DNA of 64,000 nucleotides, taken from assembly GCA_905198155.1 (NCBI GenBank), contig CAJKBQ010000002.1, positions 62,001-126,000 on the forward strand. Direction: 5' to 3'. This stretch comes from an uncultured Eubacteriales bacterium. Lineage in GTDB: Bacteria; Bacillota; Clostridia; Oscillospirales; Acutalibacteraceae. The notes under the pieces are model-generated. The model was not told the origin of the DNA. It worked only from the letters and a program-made list of their open reading frames with translations, and did not search any database. The translations under genes were made by a program, and so were the position numbers. How positions within the stretch are numbered: the first letter of the stretch is position 1; each line of letters starts with the position of its first letter. Below are positions 24,767 through 32,378 of this stretch, piece after piece.

Positions 24767-25663
24767 ATGCAGGTTCGAGAGGAAGCGCTCGCCCGAATCG
24801 ACGGGTGGACGCAGTCGGTGCAGTGCATCTTTATGGAATGCAAGCCGCGCGCAACCGATGCGCCGCTGATTCCCCATTTTCACGAATATATCGAGCTATT
24901 ATATGGCATTCGTGACGATGCGGAGGTGCTGGTCGGCGACCGGTGGTACCCAATGCATCCGGGCGACCTGGTCGTCATCAATGCGCGGCAGGTGCACGAA
25001 GTCATCACGCGCAGCCGCCCGGCGCGGTACCTGGTTGTCAAATTTTTGCCCGAAGTCCTGTACGCGCAGGGGCAGAGCCTCGCAGGGCTGCGGTATCTGC
25101 TGCCGCTGTGGCAAAAGGAGATGCGGTTTTCGCCCGTGATGGCCGCCGACGAGCTGGCGCGCAGCGGGATCGATGTGTTTTTGCAGGACATGGTGCGCGA
25201 ATTCGCCGACCGTCACATGGGGTACGAGCTGGCGATTCAGGCCGACATCCTCAAGCTGTTCACGTGGATTCTGCGGACGCGCTGCCCGCAGCCGGATCCC
25301 CACCCTGCCGAGCTGAGTCCGGATCTGCAGCTGGCGCTGCACCGGGCGCTGCGGCTGGCGCAGGAGCATTACGCCGACTGGACGGTGCGCGACGCCGCGC
25401 GGGCGTGCGGGCTGTCGTACAGCTATTTTTCGCGGTCGTTCAAGCAGCTGTTCGGCATTTCGTTCTGCACATATCTGGAGCGGCTGCGCCTGCTGGAGGC
25501 CGAGCGGCTGCTGCTGACCACCGGCTCCGCCGTCGGCGAAATTGCGCTGGAAACCGGGTTCGGCACCGCCAGCTACTTTACGCAATGTTTCCGCAAGCGG
25601 TACGGCGTTGCGCCGGGGAAATTCCGGGCGCTGGGACGCGCGAAAGAAGAAGCGCACGCGTAA
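24767..25663 (+). CDS. AraC-family transcriptional regulator
   Basis: A 298-residue regulator starting at ATG 24767 after AGGAGGAGG. The cupin part has PHFHEYIELLYGIRDDAEVLVGDRWYPMHPGD. The HTH contains WTVRDAARACGLSYSYFSRSFKQLFG and then GEIALETGFGTASYFTQCFRKRYGVAPGKF. It lies between the divergent isomerase/MocA unit and the downstream fucosidase gene and may regulate both. Confidence 0.9.
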   Translation: MQVREEALARIDGWTQSVQCIFMECKPRATDAPLIPHFHEYIELLYGIRDDAEVLVGDRWYPMHPGDLVVINARQVHEVITRSRPARYLVVKFLPEVLYAQGQSLAGLRYLLPLWQKEMRFSPVMAADELARSGIDVFLQDMVREFADRHMGYELAIQADILKLFTWILRTRCPQPDPHPAELSPDLQLALHRALRLAQEHYADWTVRDAARACGLSYSYFSRSFKQLFGISFCTYLERLRLLEAERLLLTTGSAVGEIALETGFGTASYFTQCFRKRYGVAPGKFRALGRAKEEAHA

Positions 25664-25701
25664 AAGCATACGATTGTCCAACTTTTCGACTACGATTGTG
25701 A

Positions 25702-25730
25702 TAGACTTTTGCTCAAAAATGTGCGATAAT
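25702..25730 (+). promoter_or_regulatory. Promoter of the fucosidase gene
   Basis: TAGACT (25702-25707), 17-bp spacer, GATAAT (25725-25730) with an extended TGC. The stretch AAAATGTGCGATAAT resembles AAAATGTGCTATCAT before the AraC gene at 24690, so the two may share a regulator. Confidence 0.55.
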
Positions 25731-25773
25731 CAAGGAAATCCAATTGATTTCAATGCAAAGGAGCATGAATGAA

Positions 25774-27111
25774 ATGACGCAACCCAAATTGATCCCGACC
25801 GAAAAACAGCTGCGGTTTTTGGACTGGGAGTTCGGCGTATTTTTCCACTTTGGCATTCGCAGCTTTTTCCTGAATCACGACGACTGGGACGGCAAAGAGA
25901 TGCCGGCGTCGGCGTTTAACCCCGACCGGCTGGACTGCCGCCAGTGGGTGCAGGTTGCCAAGGACATGGGCGCCGCGTACACCATCCTCACCTGCAAGCA
26001 TCACGACGGGTTTGCCAACTGGCCGACGGCGTATTCCGACTATTCGGTCGCGCACACGCCGTGGCGCGGCGGCAAGGGCGACGTGGTGCGGGAATATGTT
26101 GACGCGTGCCGCGCGCTGGACATGAAGGTGGGGCTGTATTACTCCCCGGCGCAGTGGCAGGGCGGTACGCCGTTCTCCGACGACGCCGCGTACGACGATT
26201 ACTTTATTCACCAAATCACCGAGCTGCTTACAAACTATGGGAAAATCGATTATCTATGGTTCGACGGCTGCGGCTCCGAACATCACGAATACGACCGTGA
26301 CCGCATCGTCCGCACCATCCGGTCGCTCCAACCGGAGATTCTGATTTTCGAGATGTGGGATCCGGATACGCGCTGGGTCGGCAACGAAGCCGGGTACGCG
26401 CCCATGCCGAATCCGAACACCGTGACCGGGCTGGACTTTTCGGTGATGACGACCACGCAGCGTTCGCTGGGCGGCGCGCGGTTCCTGCCGGCGGAGTGCG
26501 ACTGTATGCTGCGGAACACCTGGTTCGACTGCCGCGAAAACGAGGACGCCATCAAATCCGTAGACCAGCTGGTGGGAATGTACGAGCTGTCGGTCGGCCA
26601 CGGCGCCAACCTGCTGCTGAATATCGGCCCGAACCGGCACGGCCTGCTCAACGACGCCGACGTCGCGCGGGTGCAGGAATTCGGCGCTGCGCTGCGCCGG
26701 CGGTACGGCACGCCGCTGCCGTTTGAAGCGGTTCGGCCGTACGAATCGGCACACGAAACCGCGCCGAACACAGTGTGCATCCGGATGCCGCAGTGGGTGG
26801 AGGACGCGCCGTACAAAGGCGGCGACGACGCCGAAAACCGCGCGGTCAACACGCTGGTGGATACCGTCGTGCTGGCAGAGGATCTGACCGCCGGGGAATC
26901 GGTGCAGGAGTTCCGCATCTATGCCAATTTGCCCCAGTTCCCGCGTTCCAAGCGCATTTGCGTCTACCACGGCGACACCATCGGCCACAAATGCATCTGC
27001 CGCTTCCCGGCAATGTACACCGGCCAGCTGTCCGTCGAGGTGCTGCGCAGCAACGGCGATTGGCGAATCGCGTCGATGCAGGCATTTTACACGGCGGGCG
27101 AAAAGGCGTAA
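25774..27111 (+). CDS. GH29 alpha-L-fucosidase
   Basis: A 445-residue GH29 enzyme with no signal peptide, hydrolysing alpha-L-fucosides inside the cell. The barrel starts DWEFGVFFHFGIRSFF. AYTILTCKHHDGFANWPTAYSDYSV is the family hallmark KHHDGF, and IDYLWFDGCG carries the Asp expected to be the nucleophile. The C-terminal part is a galactose-binding-like beta domain. I chose the ATG at 25774 because AAAGGAG sits about ten bases upstream and the earlier in-frame ATGs overlap or precede it. It converges with an SDR gene over a shared terminator. Confidence 0.9.
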   Translation: MTQPKLIPTEKQLRFLDWEFGVFFHFGIRSFFLNHDDWDGKEMPASAFNPDRLDCRQWVQVAKDMGAAYTILTCKHHDGFANWPTAYSDYSVAHTPWRGGKGDVVREYVDACRALDMKVGLYYSPAQWQGGTPFSDDAAYDDYFIHQITELLTNYGKIDYLWFDGCGSEHHEYDRDRIVRTIRSLQPEILIFEMWDPDTRWVGNEAGYAPMPNPNTVTGLDFSVMTTTQRSLGGARFLPAECDCMLRNTWFDCRENEDAIKSVDQLVGMYELSVGHGANLLLNIGPNRHGLLNDADVARVQEFGAALRRRYGTPLPFEAVRPYESAHETAPNTVCIRMPQWVEDAPYKGGDDAENRAVNTLVDTVVLAEDLTAGESVQEFRIYANLPQFPRSKRICVYHGDTIGHKCICRFPAMYTGQLSVEVLRSNGDWRIASMQAFYTAGEKA

Positions 27112-27131
27112 CGGCCGTACGGTTCCAATCG

Positions 27132-27166
27132 AAAAGCGGGGACGCGTCTGCGTCCCCGCTTCTTTT
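27132..27166. terminator. Bidirectional terminator
   Basis: GCGGGGACGC (27136-27145) and GCGTCCCCGC (27150-27159) form a perfect 10-bp stem with AAAA before and TTCTTTT after. It serves both the fucosidase gene and, in reverse, the SDR operon. Confidence 0.9.
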
Positions 27167-27965
27167 ACGCCTGCTGCGCCCGTTTCAACTCGTTCAGAAT
27201 CTGCGGGTACAGCTGTGCGCTCATCCCGCCGTCCACCGTCAGCTCGGTGCCGGTGACGTTTTTGGACTCGTCGCTCCCCAGGTACCACGCCGCGTTGGCA
27301 ATATCGTCAAAATCCGAGATATCGCCAATCGGCGTTAACGTCCCGTTGACGATCTGGCGGCTGCCCATCTGCACCCAGCGGGCGGTTTTGATCGTGCCGG
27401 GCAGCACCACGTTCGACCGGATGCCGTACGGCCCCAGGTCGATCGCGAACGCGCGGGACATCGCGTTGATCCCGCCTTTGGACGCGGAGTACGCGCTGCG
27501 GTTCGGGATGGCGCGGTACGCGGTGTTGGAGCTGATGAACACAATCGCGCCCTTGTGCTGCGCGCGCATCCGGATTGCCGCCTGGCGCACGATCGTAAAG
27601 TTCCACACCAGGTTCGTTTCGAACACGCGCTGGAACTCCGCCACCGGCACGGTGAAAAAGTCCATCCCCTTTGCCGGGTCGGTGCCGAATCCCATATCGG
27701 CGGAGTTGAGCACCACGGTTTCCACAAAGCGATCCAGCCGGTCAATCTCGTTGAAAATTTCGATCACGCGGCCCTCGTCGCGGATGTCCAGCGCGAACCC
27801 GCGGGCGAACACGCCGAATTCCGCCGCCACGGCTGCGGCCGCCGATGCGGCGCGGTCGCCGTCGCGGCTGGTGACAAATACATCGTATCCTTCGCGGGCA
27901 AACCGCCGGGCAATGGCCAGCCCGCTTCCGACGGTGCCGCCGGTGACAAATACTGCACGATTCAT
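27165..27965 (-). CDS. SDR-family sugar dehydrogenase
   Basis: A 266-residue short-chain dehydrogenase. The nucleotide-binding motif is VTGGTVGSGLAIA, a TGGxxGxG variant, and the catalytic motif YSASKGG lies near residue 160 with the upstream Ser in FISSN. It is the last gene of the operon running from 32158. In an oxidative sugar pathway it could be the first-step sugar dehydrogenase or oxidise a later keto-deoxy acid. The neighbouring GH29 gene makes L-fucose a good candidate, but substrate cannot be read from sequence. Confidence 0.85.
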   Translation of the reverse strand: MNRAVFVTGGTVGSGLAIARRFAREGYDVFVTSRDGDRAASAAAAVAAEFGVFARGFALDIRDEGRVIEIFNEIDRLDRFVETVVLNSADMGFGTDPAKGMDFFTVPVAEFQRVFETNLVWNFTIVRQAAIRMRAQHKGAIVFISSNTAYRAIPNRSAYSASKGGINAMSRAFAIDLGPYGIRSNVVLPGTIKTARWVQMGSRQIVNGTLTPIGDISDFDDIANAAWYLGSDESKNVTGTELTVDGGMSAQLYPQILNELKRAQQA

Positions 27966-28013
27966 TAATAAATTCCCTCTTTCGATTATTTTAGACTATA
28001 CAAACTGGAATAT

Positions 28014-29174
28014 TTAGAAGTAAAATTCCGTTTTGGCCGGGCGGATATCCGTCAGCGCGCCGGTGTAGTGCCGCAGCGTATGCGGCCGATACGGATGCGC
28101 CGCGCACGCCGTCTCATCGATCTCAATTCCGAGACCGGGTCGATCCGGAATCGCGATCCGGCCGTTTGCGTAGTGCAGCGACTCGTTCGTCACGTCTTTG
28201 CGCCATTCCACGTCGCTGTACATAATTTCCAGGATACAGAAGTTGGGGCACGTCGCCGCCAGTTGGAGCGTCGCGGCATTCGCGACCGGGCCGCTGGGGT
28301 TGTGCGGTGCAAACGGGATGTAGTAGCTTTCGGCCGTCGCCGCGATTTTTTTCAGCTCCATAATCCCGCCCGCATGGCTAATGTCGGGCTGGATATAGTC
28401 GGCCGCGCGCGTCTCGAACAATTCGCGGAACCCGGTGCGGCCATACAGCCGCTCGCCCGCCGCAATCGCCACCGGCGATTTATCGCGCACCGCGCGCAGC
28501 GCCGCCACGTTGTCCGGCGGCGTCGGCTCCTCGAAAAACATCGGCCGGAACGGTTCCAGCTCTTTCGCAATGCGGATCCCGGTCGGAACGTCGAACCGGC
28601 CATGGCCTTCGATCAGCAGATCGACCGCATCGCCCACTGCCTCGCGCACCGCCGCCACGCACCGGAGCGCCGTGTCCAGCTCGGCGTTGGAAATCTGCAA
28701 ATAGCTTTTGCCGAACGGGTCCCACTTCATCGCCGTCACGCCGCGCTGCACGGCGATTTTCGCTTTTTCGGCGAATTGCTCCGGCGTTTTTGCGCCCGCA
28801 AACCAGCCGTTGACGTAGATGCGCACGTCGTCGTGCACCTTGCCGCCCAGCAGCTGATACACCGGCACGCCCAAATGTTTGCCCAAAATATCCCACAGCG
28901 CCATTTCCACCGCCGACAGCGCGCTCATCAGCACCGCGCCGCCGCGCCAGTAGGCGTCGCGGTAAATCGCGTGGTAATGCCGCTCGATGTCCAGCGGATT
29001 CTGCCCGATCAAGTAATCCCGGATGTGGTCGAGCGCGCCGAGCAGCGCGTGTTCTTTGTATTCCAGCGTCGCTTCGCCCACGCCGGTCAGCCCTTCGTCG
29101 GTGTACACTTTGACGAACACCCAGTTTGTGCGGAAGCAATCCACCGGGAACGCCTTCAAATCTGTAATTTTCAC
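28014..29174 (-). CDS. Enolase-superfamily sugar-acid dehydratase
   Basis: A 386-residue mandelate racemase/muconate lactonising-type enzyme, closest in pattern to galactonate/fuconate dehydratases. It starts MKITDLKAFPVDCFRTNWVFVKVYTDEGLTGVGEA from a GTG codon with AGAGAGGAG upstream. Key regions are the base-bearing AMKWDPFG, the metal ligand in LIEGHGRFD, FFEEPTPPDN, DISHAGGIMELKKIA and the acid/base AFAPHN-like PFAPHNPSGP. It would remove water from an aldonic acid to give a 2-keto-3-deoxy acid. The MBL-fold lactonase gene lies 33 bp upstream. Confidence 0.87.
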   Translation of the reverse strand: MKITDLKAFPVDCFRTNWVFVKVYTDEGLTGVGEATLEYKEHALLGALDHIRDYLIGQNPLDIERHYHAIYRDAYWRGGAVLMSALSAVEMALWDILGKHLGVPVYQLLGGKVHDDVRIYVNGWFAGAKTPEQFAEKAKIAVQRGVTAMKWDPFGKSYLQISNAELDTALRCVAAVREAVGDAVDLLIEGHGRFDVPTGIRIAKELEPFRPMFFEEPTPPDNVAALRAVRDKSPVAIAAGERLYGRTGFRELFETRAADYIQPDISHAGGIMELKKIAATAESYYIPFAPHNPSGPVANAATLQLAATCPNFCILEIMYSDVEWRKDVTNESLHYANGRIAIPDRPGLGIEIDETACAAHPYRPHTLRHYTGALTDIRPAKTEFYF

Positions 29175-29207
29175 GGAGTATTCTCCTCTCTGTAATGTGC
29201 CGCGCGC

Positions 29208-29900
29208 TTACAACGCAATTTCTTTGAAAAATTCCGGTACCACTTTGCCCGCGCAGCAGAACGCGTCGGCCGTCAGATCGTCAAACAGTCCGATGTGCAG
29301 CGGCACCACTGCCCGCGCACCCACTGCTGCCGCAAAATCGGCCGCATCGGTCATGTTCATATTGTTGCCCACGCCGTTCACCGGCAGGAATACTGCATCG
29401 ATCGCCCCGCCCAGCGCACGGACATCGGCCAGCACATCGGTATTATATAAGGTATCGCCGGTGACATACAGCCGCCGGTCGCCGTCTTCGATCAGCACGC
29501 CGATGGCTGCGGGGTCGCTGTGCGCCGCTTTGACCGCCGTCAGCCGGAACGGTCCCGCCGTCCAGCGGGTATGCCGTTCAAATTGAACGTAATTATGCGG
29601 CCCGCCGAACGCCCGCGCTTTGGTCCATGCCGTCCCCGGCGCCAGCACCGTCACCGGCTGCGTCCGGTTCAGGAATGCGCCGAGCGTTTCGGGGTCAGTG
29701 TGATCCAAATGGTCGTGCGTGCAGAGAATCGCGTCCGGCTGCATTGCCAGGAATTTGGGATCTACCGGTACGCGGCGGTGGCTGCGCGGATTGGCTTTGC
29801 CGCAGCTGTCCGACAAATACGGGTCGATCATCAGCCGGAACCCGTCCCGTTCCAGCAGCAGGCCGGCCTGCCCCAGCCAAGTAATATGCGTTTGTGCCAT
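29208..29900 (-). CDS. MBL-fold metallo-hydrolase, UlaG-like lactonase
   Basis: A 230-residue metallo-beta-lactamase-fold enzyme. The metal motif HDHLDH (CTHDHLDHTDPETL) lies near residue 60. Metal-binding His and Asp residues recur in KAAHSD, VTGDTLYN and VVPLHIGLFDD. The start WLGQAGLLLERDGFRLMIDPYLSDSCGK is that of the UlaG group, which opens sugar-acid lactones. I use ATG 29900, preceded by GGAGGAACAAATC. It sits between an IclR regulator and a sugar-acid dehydratase, which fits a lactonase of an oxidative sugar route. Confidence 0.82.
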   Translation of the reverse strand: MAQTHITWLGQAGLLLERDGFRLMIDPYLSDSCGKANPRSHRRVPVDPKFLAMQPDAILCTHDHLDHTDPETLGAFLNRTQPVTVLAPGTAWTKARAFGGPHNYVQFERHTRWTAGPFRLTAVKAAHSDPAAIGVLIEDGDRRLYVTGDTLYNTDVLADVRALGGAIDAVFLPVNGVGNNMNMTDAADFAAAVGARAVVPLHIGLFDDLTADAFCCAGKVVPEFFKEIAL

Positions 29901-29944
29901 GATTTGTTCCTCCTGTATTTCACTCAATTTGTTTCATTATAATA

Positions 29945-30721
29945 TTATAATGGGCCGAATGTGCGCAGCTTTTCGCAAATCAGCGCTTTCTTTTCCGCCG
30001 TCAGCCGGAATTCCGGCAAATAGACGCCCACTGACCCGGCCAGACTGCCGTCCGCGTAGCACGCCGCCGCCGCAAAGCTGGCGACCCCGCCGTGGTACCG
30101 TTCCAGCACGCCCGCCGACCGCACCCGCGCGATCTCGCCGTCGAGCTGCGCGCGGTTCACGATCCCGCCCCAGTACGACTTGGGGAAGCCGTGCCGCCGG
30201 AGCACCTGCGTCCGCTCCGCTTCGCTGCAATACGCCACCAGAATCCGCCCGGACGGGTACGCGTACAAGTTGTGGGCTTCCAGCATCGAGTAATCCACTT
30301 TGATGATGTCGCGCGTTTGCAGGTTGAGGAAGCAAATCCGTTCGCCGCCGCTCAGCACATAAAACGATACCGATTCGCCTGTCTCGTCGCACAGCGCCTG
30401 GAGCCGTGCATTCAGGTTCCGGCCCAGATTCGGCCGCAGCCGCAGCCGGTTCAGCGCGCCGATTTGTTCGCACCGCTTGCCCGTGCGGTACCGCGCGTGC
30501 GCATCCTGCTCCACATAGCCGCACGCAATCATCGTTTTTAATATGCCGCGCAGCGTGGCGGGCTTTTGATTCAGCCGCGCCGCCAGCTCTGCCAGCCGCA
30601 GTCCGCAGCGGTTCGGATCCTCAAACACCAGTACATCCAGCACGTCCAGCGCCTTTTGCACTGCCGCAATCGGCCGGTCGGATGACGGCTTGGGCGCCGC
30701 CGGAGAAAAATCCGCCGTCAT
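29945..30721 (-). CDS. IclR-family transcriptional regulator
   Basis: A 258-residue regulator with an N-terminal winged helix (LAELAARLNQKPATLRGILKTMIACGYVEQD, residues about 44-74) and a C-terminal GAF-like ligand domain ending SVGVYLPEFRLTAEKKALICEKL. It is encoded within the operon it probably controls, 12 bp after the GH39-like gene and 44 bp before the MBL-fold gene. The two TTCGGCAATGYCGAA palindromes at the operon promoter are the obvious candidate sites. Confidence 0.88.
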   Translation of the reverse strand: MTADFSPAAPKPSSDRPIAAVQKALDVLDVLVFEDPNRCGLRLAELAARLNQKPATLRGILKTMIACGYVEQDAHARYRTGKRCEQIGALNRLRLRPNLGRNLNARLQALCDETGESVSFYVLSGGERICFLNLQTRDIIKVDYSMLEAHNLYAYPSGRILVAYCSEAERTQVLRRHGFPKSYWGGIVNRAQLDGEIARVRSAGVLERYHGGVASFAAAACYADGSLAGSVGVYLPEFRLTAEKKALICEKLRTFGPL

Positions 30722-30733
30722 GCGGTGCCTCCT

Positions 30734-32158
30734 TTACGCCGAAACATCCGCGAACGCGCCGAACGTCAGCAGCATCGGGAAGTCCGTCACCGGCAGCCCG
30801 CGCAGCGTCACTTCGCCGCCGCTCTGCGAGATCAGCGCGTCCGGAATCGCATACACGTCGCCGCGCAGCAGGTCGATCAGCCGGATTTCGCCGGGCAAAT
30901 GCGTCGCGCGGAAGCTGACGGTCGATTCCAAATCCGTCGTCAGCAGGTCGGTCGGCGCCCAATACGCCAGCGCCGCGCTGCCGTTCGGGCGGCGGAAGCC
31001 GTGCAGCGCCACCGCGCCGTCGAAGTCGTGCCCCAGCATCCGGCGCGACGGCTCCACCAGCCGCAGAATCGGCAGATCGACGCATTCCGGCGATTCGGCA
31101 AAGGCGGCGCACGCGTTTTGGTACGCGTAATACGCCGGTTTGGGCCGGTAGCCCCCGGACGCATAGCCCGTTTCGTCGAATTCCGTCTCCAGCAAGCCAA
31201 AGTACCCGTAATCCATGCGGGATTTCACGTCGTCGTTTCTGCCGCCCAGCGCTTCGGCCATATCGACGCACGAAAAATACGACGTCAGCTCCACCCCCAG
31301 CGTCAGATCCAGCACCGCATGACGGATGCACTGCTTGGCCTGGCGCAGCGGCGTCCACGCGGCGCCCGCCAGTGCGCCGTGGCCGTCGCTGCGCGACTGG
31401 GATCCGGTTTCGCCCTGCATGATGCGGATTTTGGGATTGTACGACTGTGCCAGCGCCCGCAGCGCCCGCACCGGTTCCACGGTGGACAGCTCGTCCGGAT
31501 GGTACGAATGGTACGACAGCACGTCGATCGCCTCCGCCATGCCGGTCGCCAGCGCAGTGTCTGCGTATTCCAGCGTACGATTCGTCGCGAACATACACAC
31601 CACGCCGCCGATCACCGTCGCTTCCGGCTGCGCCGCGCGAATGGCGGCCGCCGTATCGGCGCAGAACCGGCCGTATTCCGCCGCATTGGCGCCATGCTTC
31701 CAGCACCCGTTGCTGTCCGGTTCGTTCCAGATCTCCCAGTGATCGACCCGGTCCCGGAAATGCGCGACGGTCGCTTTCACATACGCTGCCCACCCGCGCC
31801 GCTGATCGTCGGTGAAAATCGGCGGCACGCCTACCGCACCGAATATGTTCTTCGCTTCGGGGTTGTACAAATCGTTGCCGTAGCACAGGCAAATCCATGG
31901 CTGCATCCCGTGCGCGATTAACGTATCGACGATTTCGTCCAGCCATGCAAAATCGTACACACCGCGCGTGCGCTCGGTGCGCTGCCAGCCGGACTGCAGC
32001 CGCGCCCATTTTGCGCCGATGGCGCCCAGTTTGTCGTATGCGCGCGTTGGGTCAAACACGGCGCGGTCGAGCTTTTCGAACCCGATCCCCAGCCGGGACG
32101 ATCCGATCTCCGCCGCCGATTTCGGGACGAGGTGCCCGATTTTCTGCAACTGTTCCAT
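30734..32158 (-). CDS. GH39-like glycoside hydrolase (clan A)
   Basis: A 474-residue cytoplasmic TIM-barrel glycosidase. WEIWNEPDSNG carries the acid/base Glu expected for clan GH-A, and IRIMQGETGSQS later holds a likely nucleophile Glu. The stretch LGAIGAKWARLQSGWQRTERTRGVYDFAWLDEIVD resembles GH39 beta-xylosidase/iduronidase-like enzymes. The start at ATG 32158 is supported by GGAGAGGAG upstream. It is the first gene of the operon with the IclR regulator, lactonase, dehydratase and SDR genes. Exact substrate is open. Confidence 0.75.
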   Translation of the reverse strand: MEQLQKIGHLVPKSAAEIGSSRLGIGFEKLDRAVFDPTRAYDKLGAIGAKWARLQSGWQRTERTRGVYDFAWLDEIVDTLIAHGMQPWICLCYGNDLYNPEAKNIFGAVGVPPIFTDDQRRGWAAYVKATVAHFRDRVDHWEIWNEPDSNGCWKHGANAAEYGRFCADTAAAIRAAQPEATVIGGVVCMFATNRTLEYADTALATGMAEAIDVLSYHSYHPDELSTVEPVRALRALAQSYNPKIRIMQGETGSQSRSDGHGALAGAAWTPLRQAKQCIRHAVLDLTLGVELTSYFSCVDMAEALGGRNDDVKSRMDYGYFGLLETEFDETGYASGGYRPKPAYYAYQNACAAFAESPECVDLPILRLVEPSRRMLGHDFDGAVALHGFRRPNGSAALAYWAPTDLLTTDLESTVSFRATHLPGEIRLIDLLRGDVYAIPDALISQSGGEVTLRGLPVTDFPMLLTFGAFADVSA

Positions 32159-32180
32159 TGATTCTGCTCCTCTCCATTGG

Positions 32181-32195
32181 TTCGGCAATGCCGAA
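32181..32195. promoter_or_regulatory. Palindromic operator O1
   Basis: TTCGGCAATGCCGAA is a palindrome around one central base. It lies about +17 to +31 downstream of the predicted start of the GH39-IclR operon. A one-base variant occurs at 32286. Confidence 0.7.
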
Positions 32196-32218
32196 TTTTG
32201 TTCTGCGGAACTACTTGT

Positions 32219-32247
32219 ATTATAGCGGGCGGTTTGCGCGATGTCAA
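32219..32247 (-). promoter_or_regulatory. Consensus promoter of the GH39-IclR-lactonase operon
   Basis: Minus-strand TTGACA (32247-32242), 17-bp spacer, TATAAT (32224-32219). It is flanked by the two palindromes. Confidence 0.88.
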
Positions 32248-32285
32248 GCGGAATTCGCCGCCTGCACCGGGATTATTTTTGTTTG

Positions 32286-32300
32286 TTCGGCAATGTCGAA
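32286..32300. promoter_or_regulatory. Palindromic operator O2
   Basis: TTCGGCAATGTCGAA differs from O1 at one base and is exactly 105 bp away (ten helical turns), on the other side of the promoter, suiting DNA looping by one regulator. Confidence 0.65.
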
Positions 32301-32329
32301 TTTCATGCGCACGCGCCGGTCAAACGACA

Positions 32330-32358
32330 AAAATGCAGCCCCGTTTTGTTGGGGCTGC
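32330..32358 (-). terminator. Terminator of the GH127-like gene
   Basis: On the minus strand GCAGCCCC and GGGGCTGC form a perfect 8-bp stem followed by ATTTTTG. Confidence 0.8.
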
Positions 32359-32378
32359 GTTTGGAATCGGATGATAAT

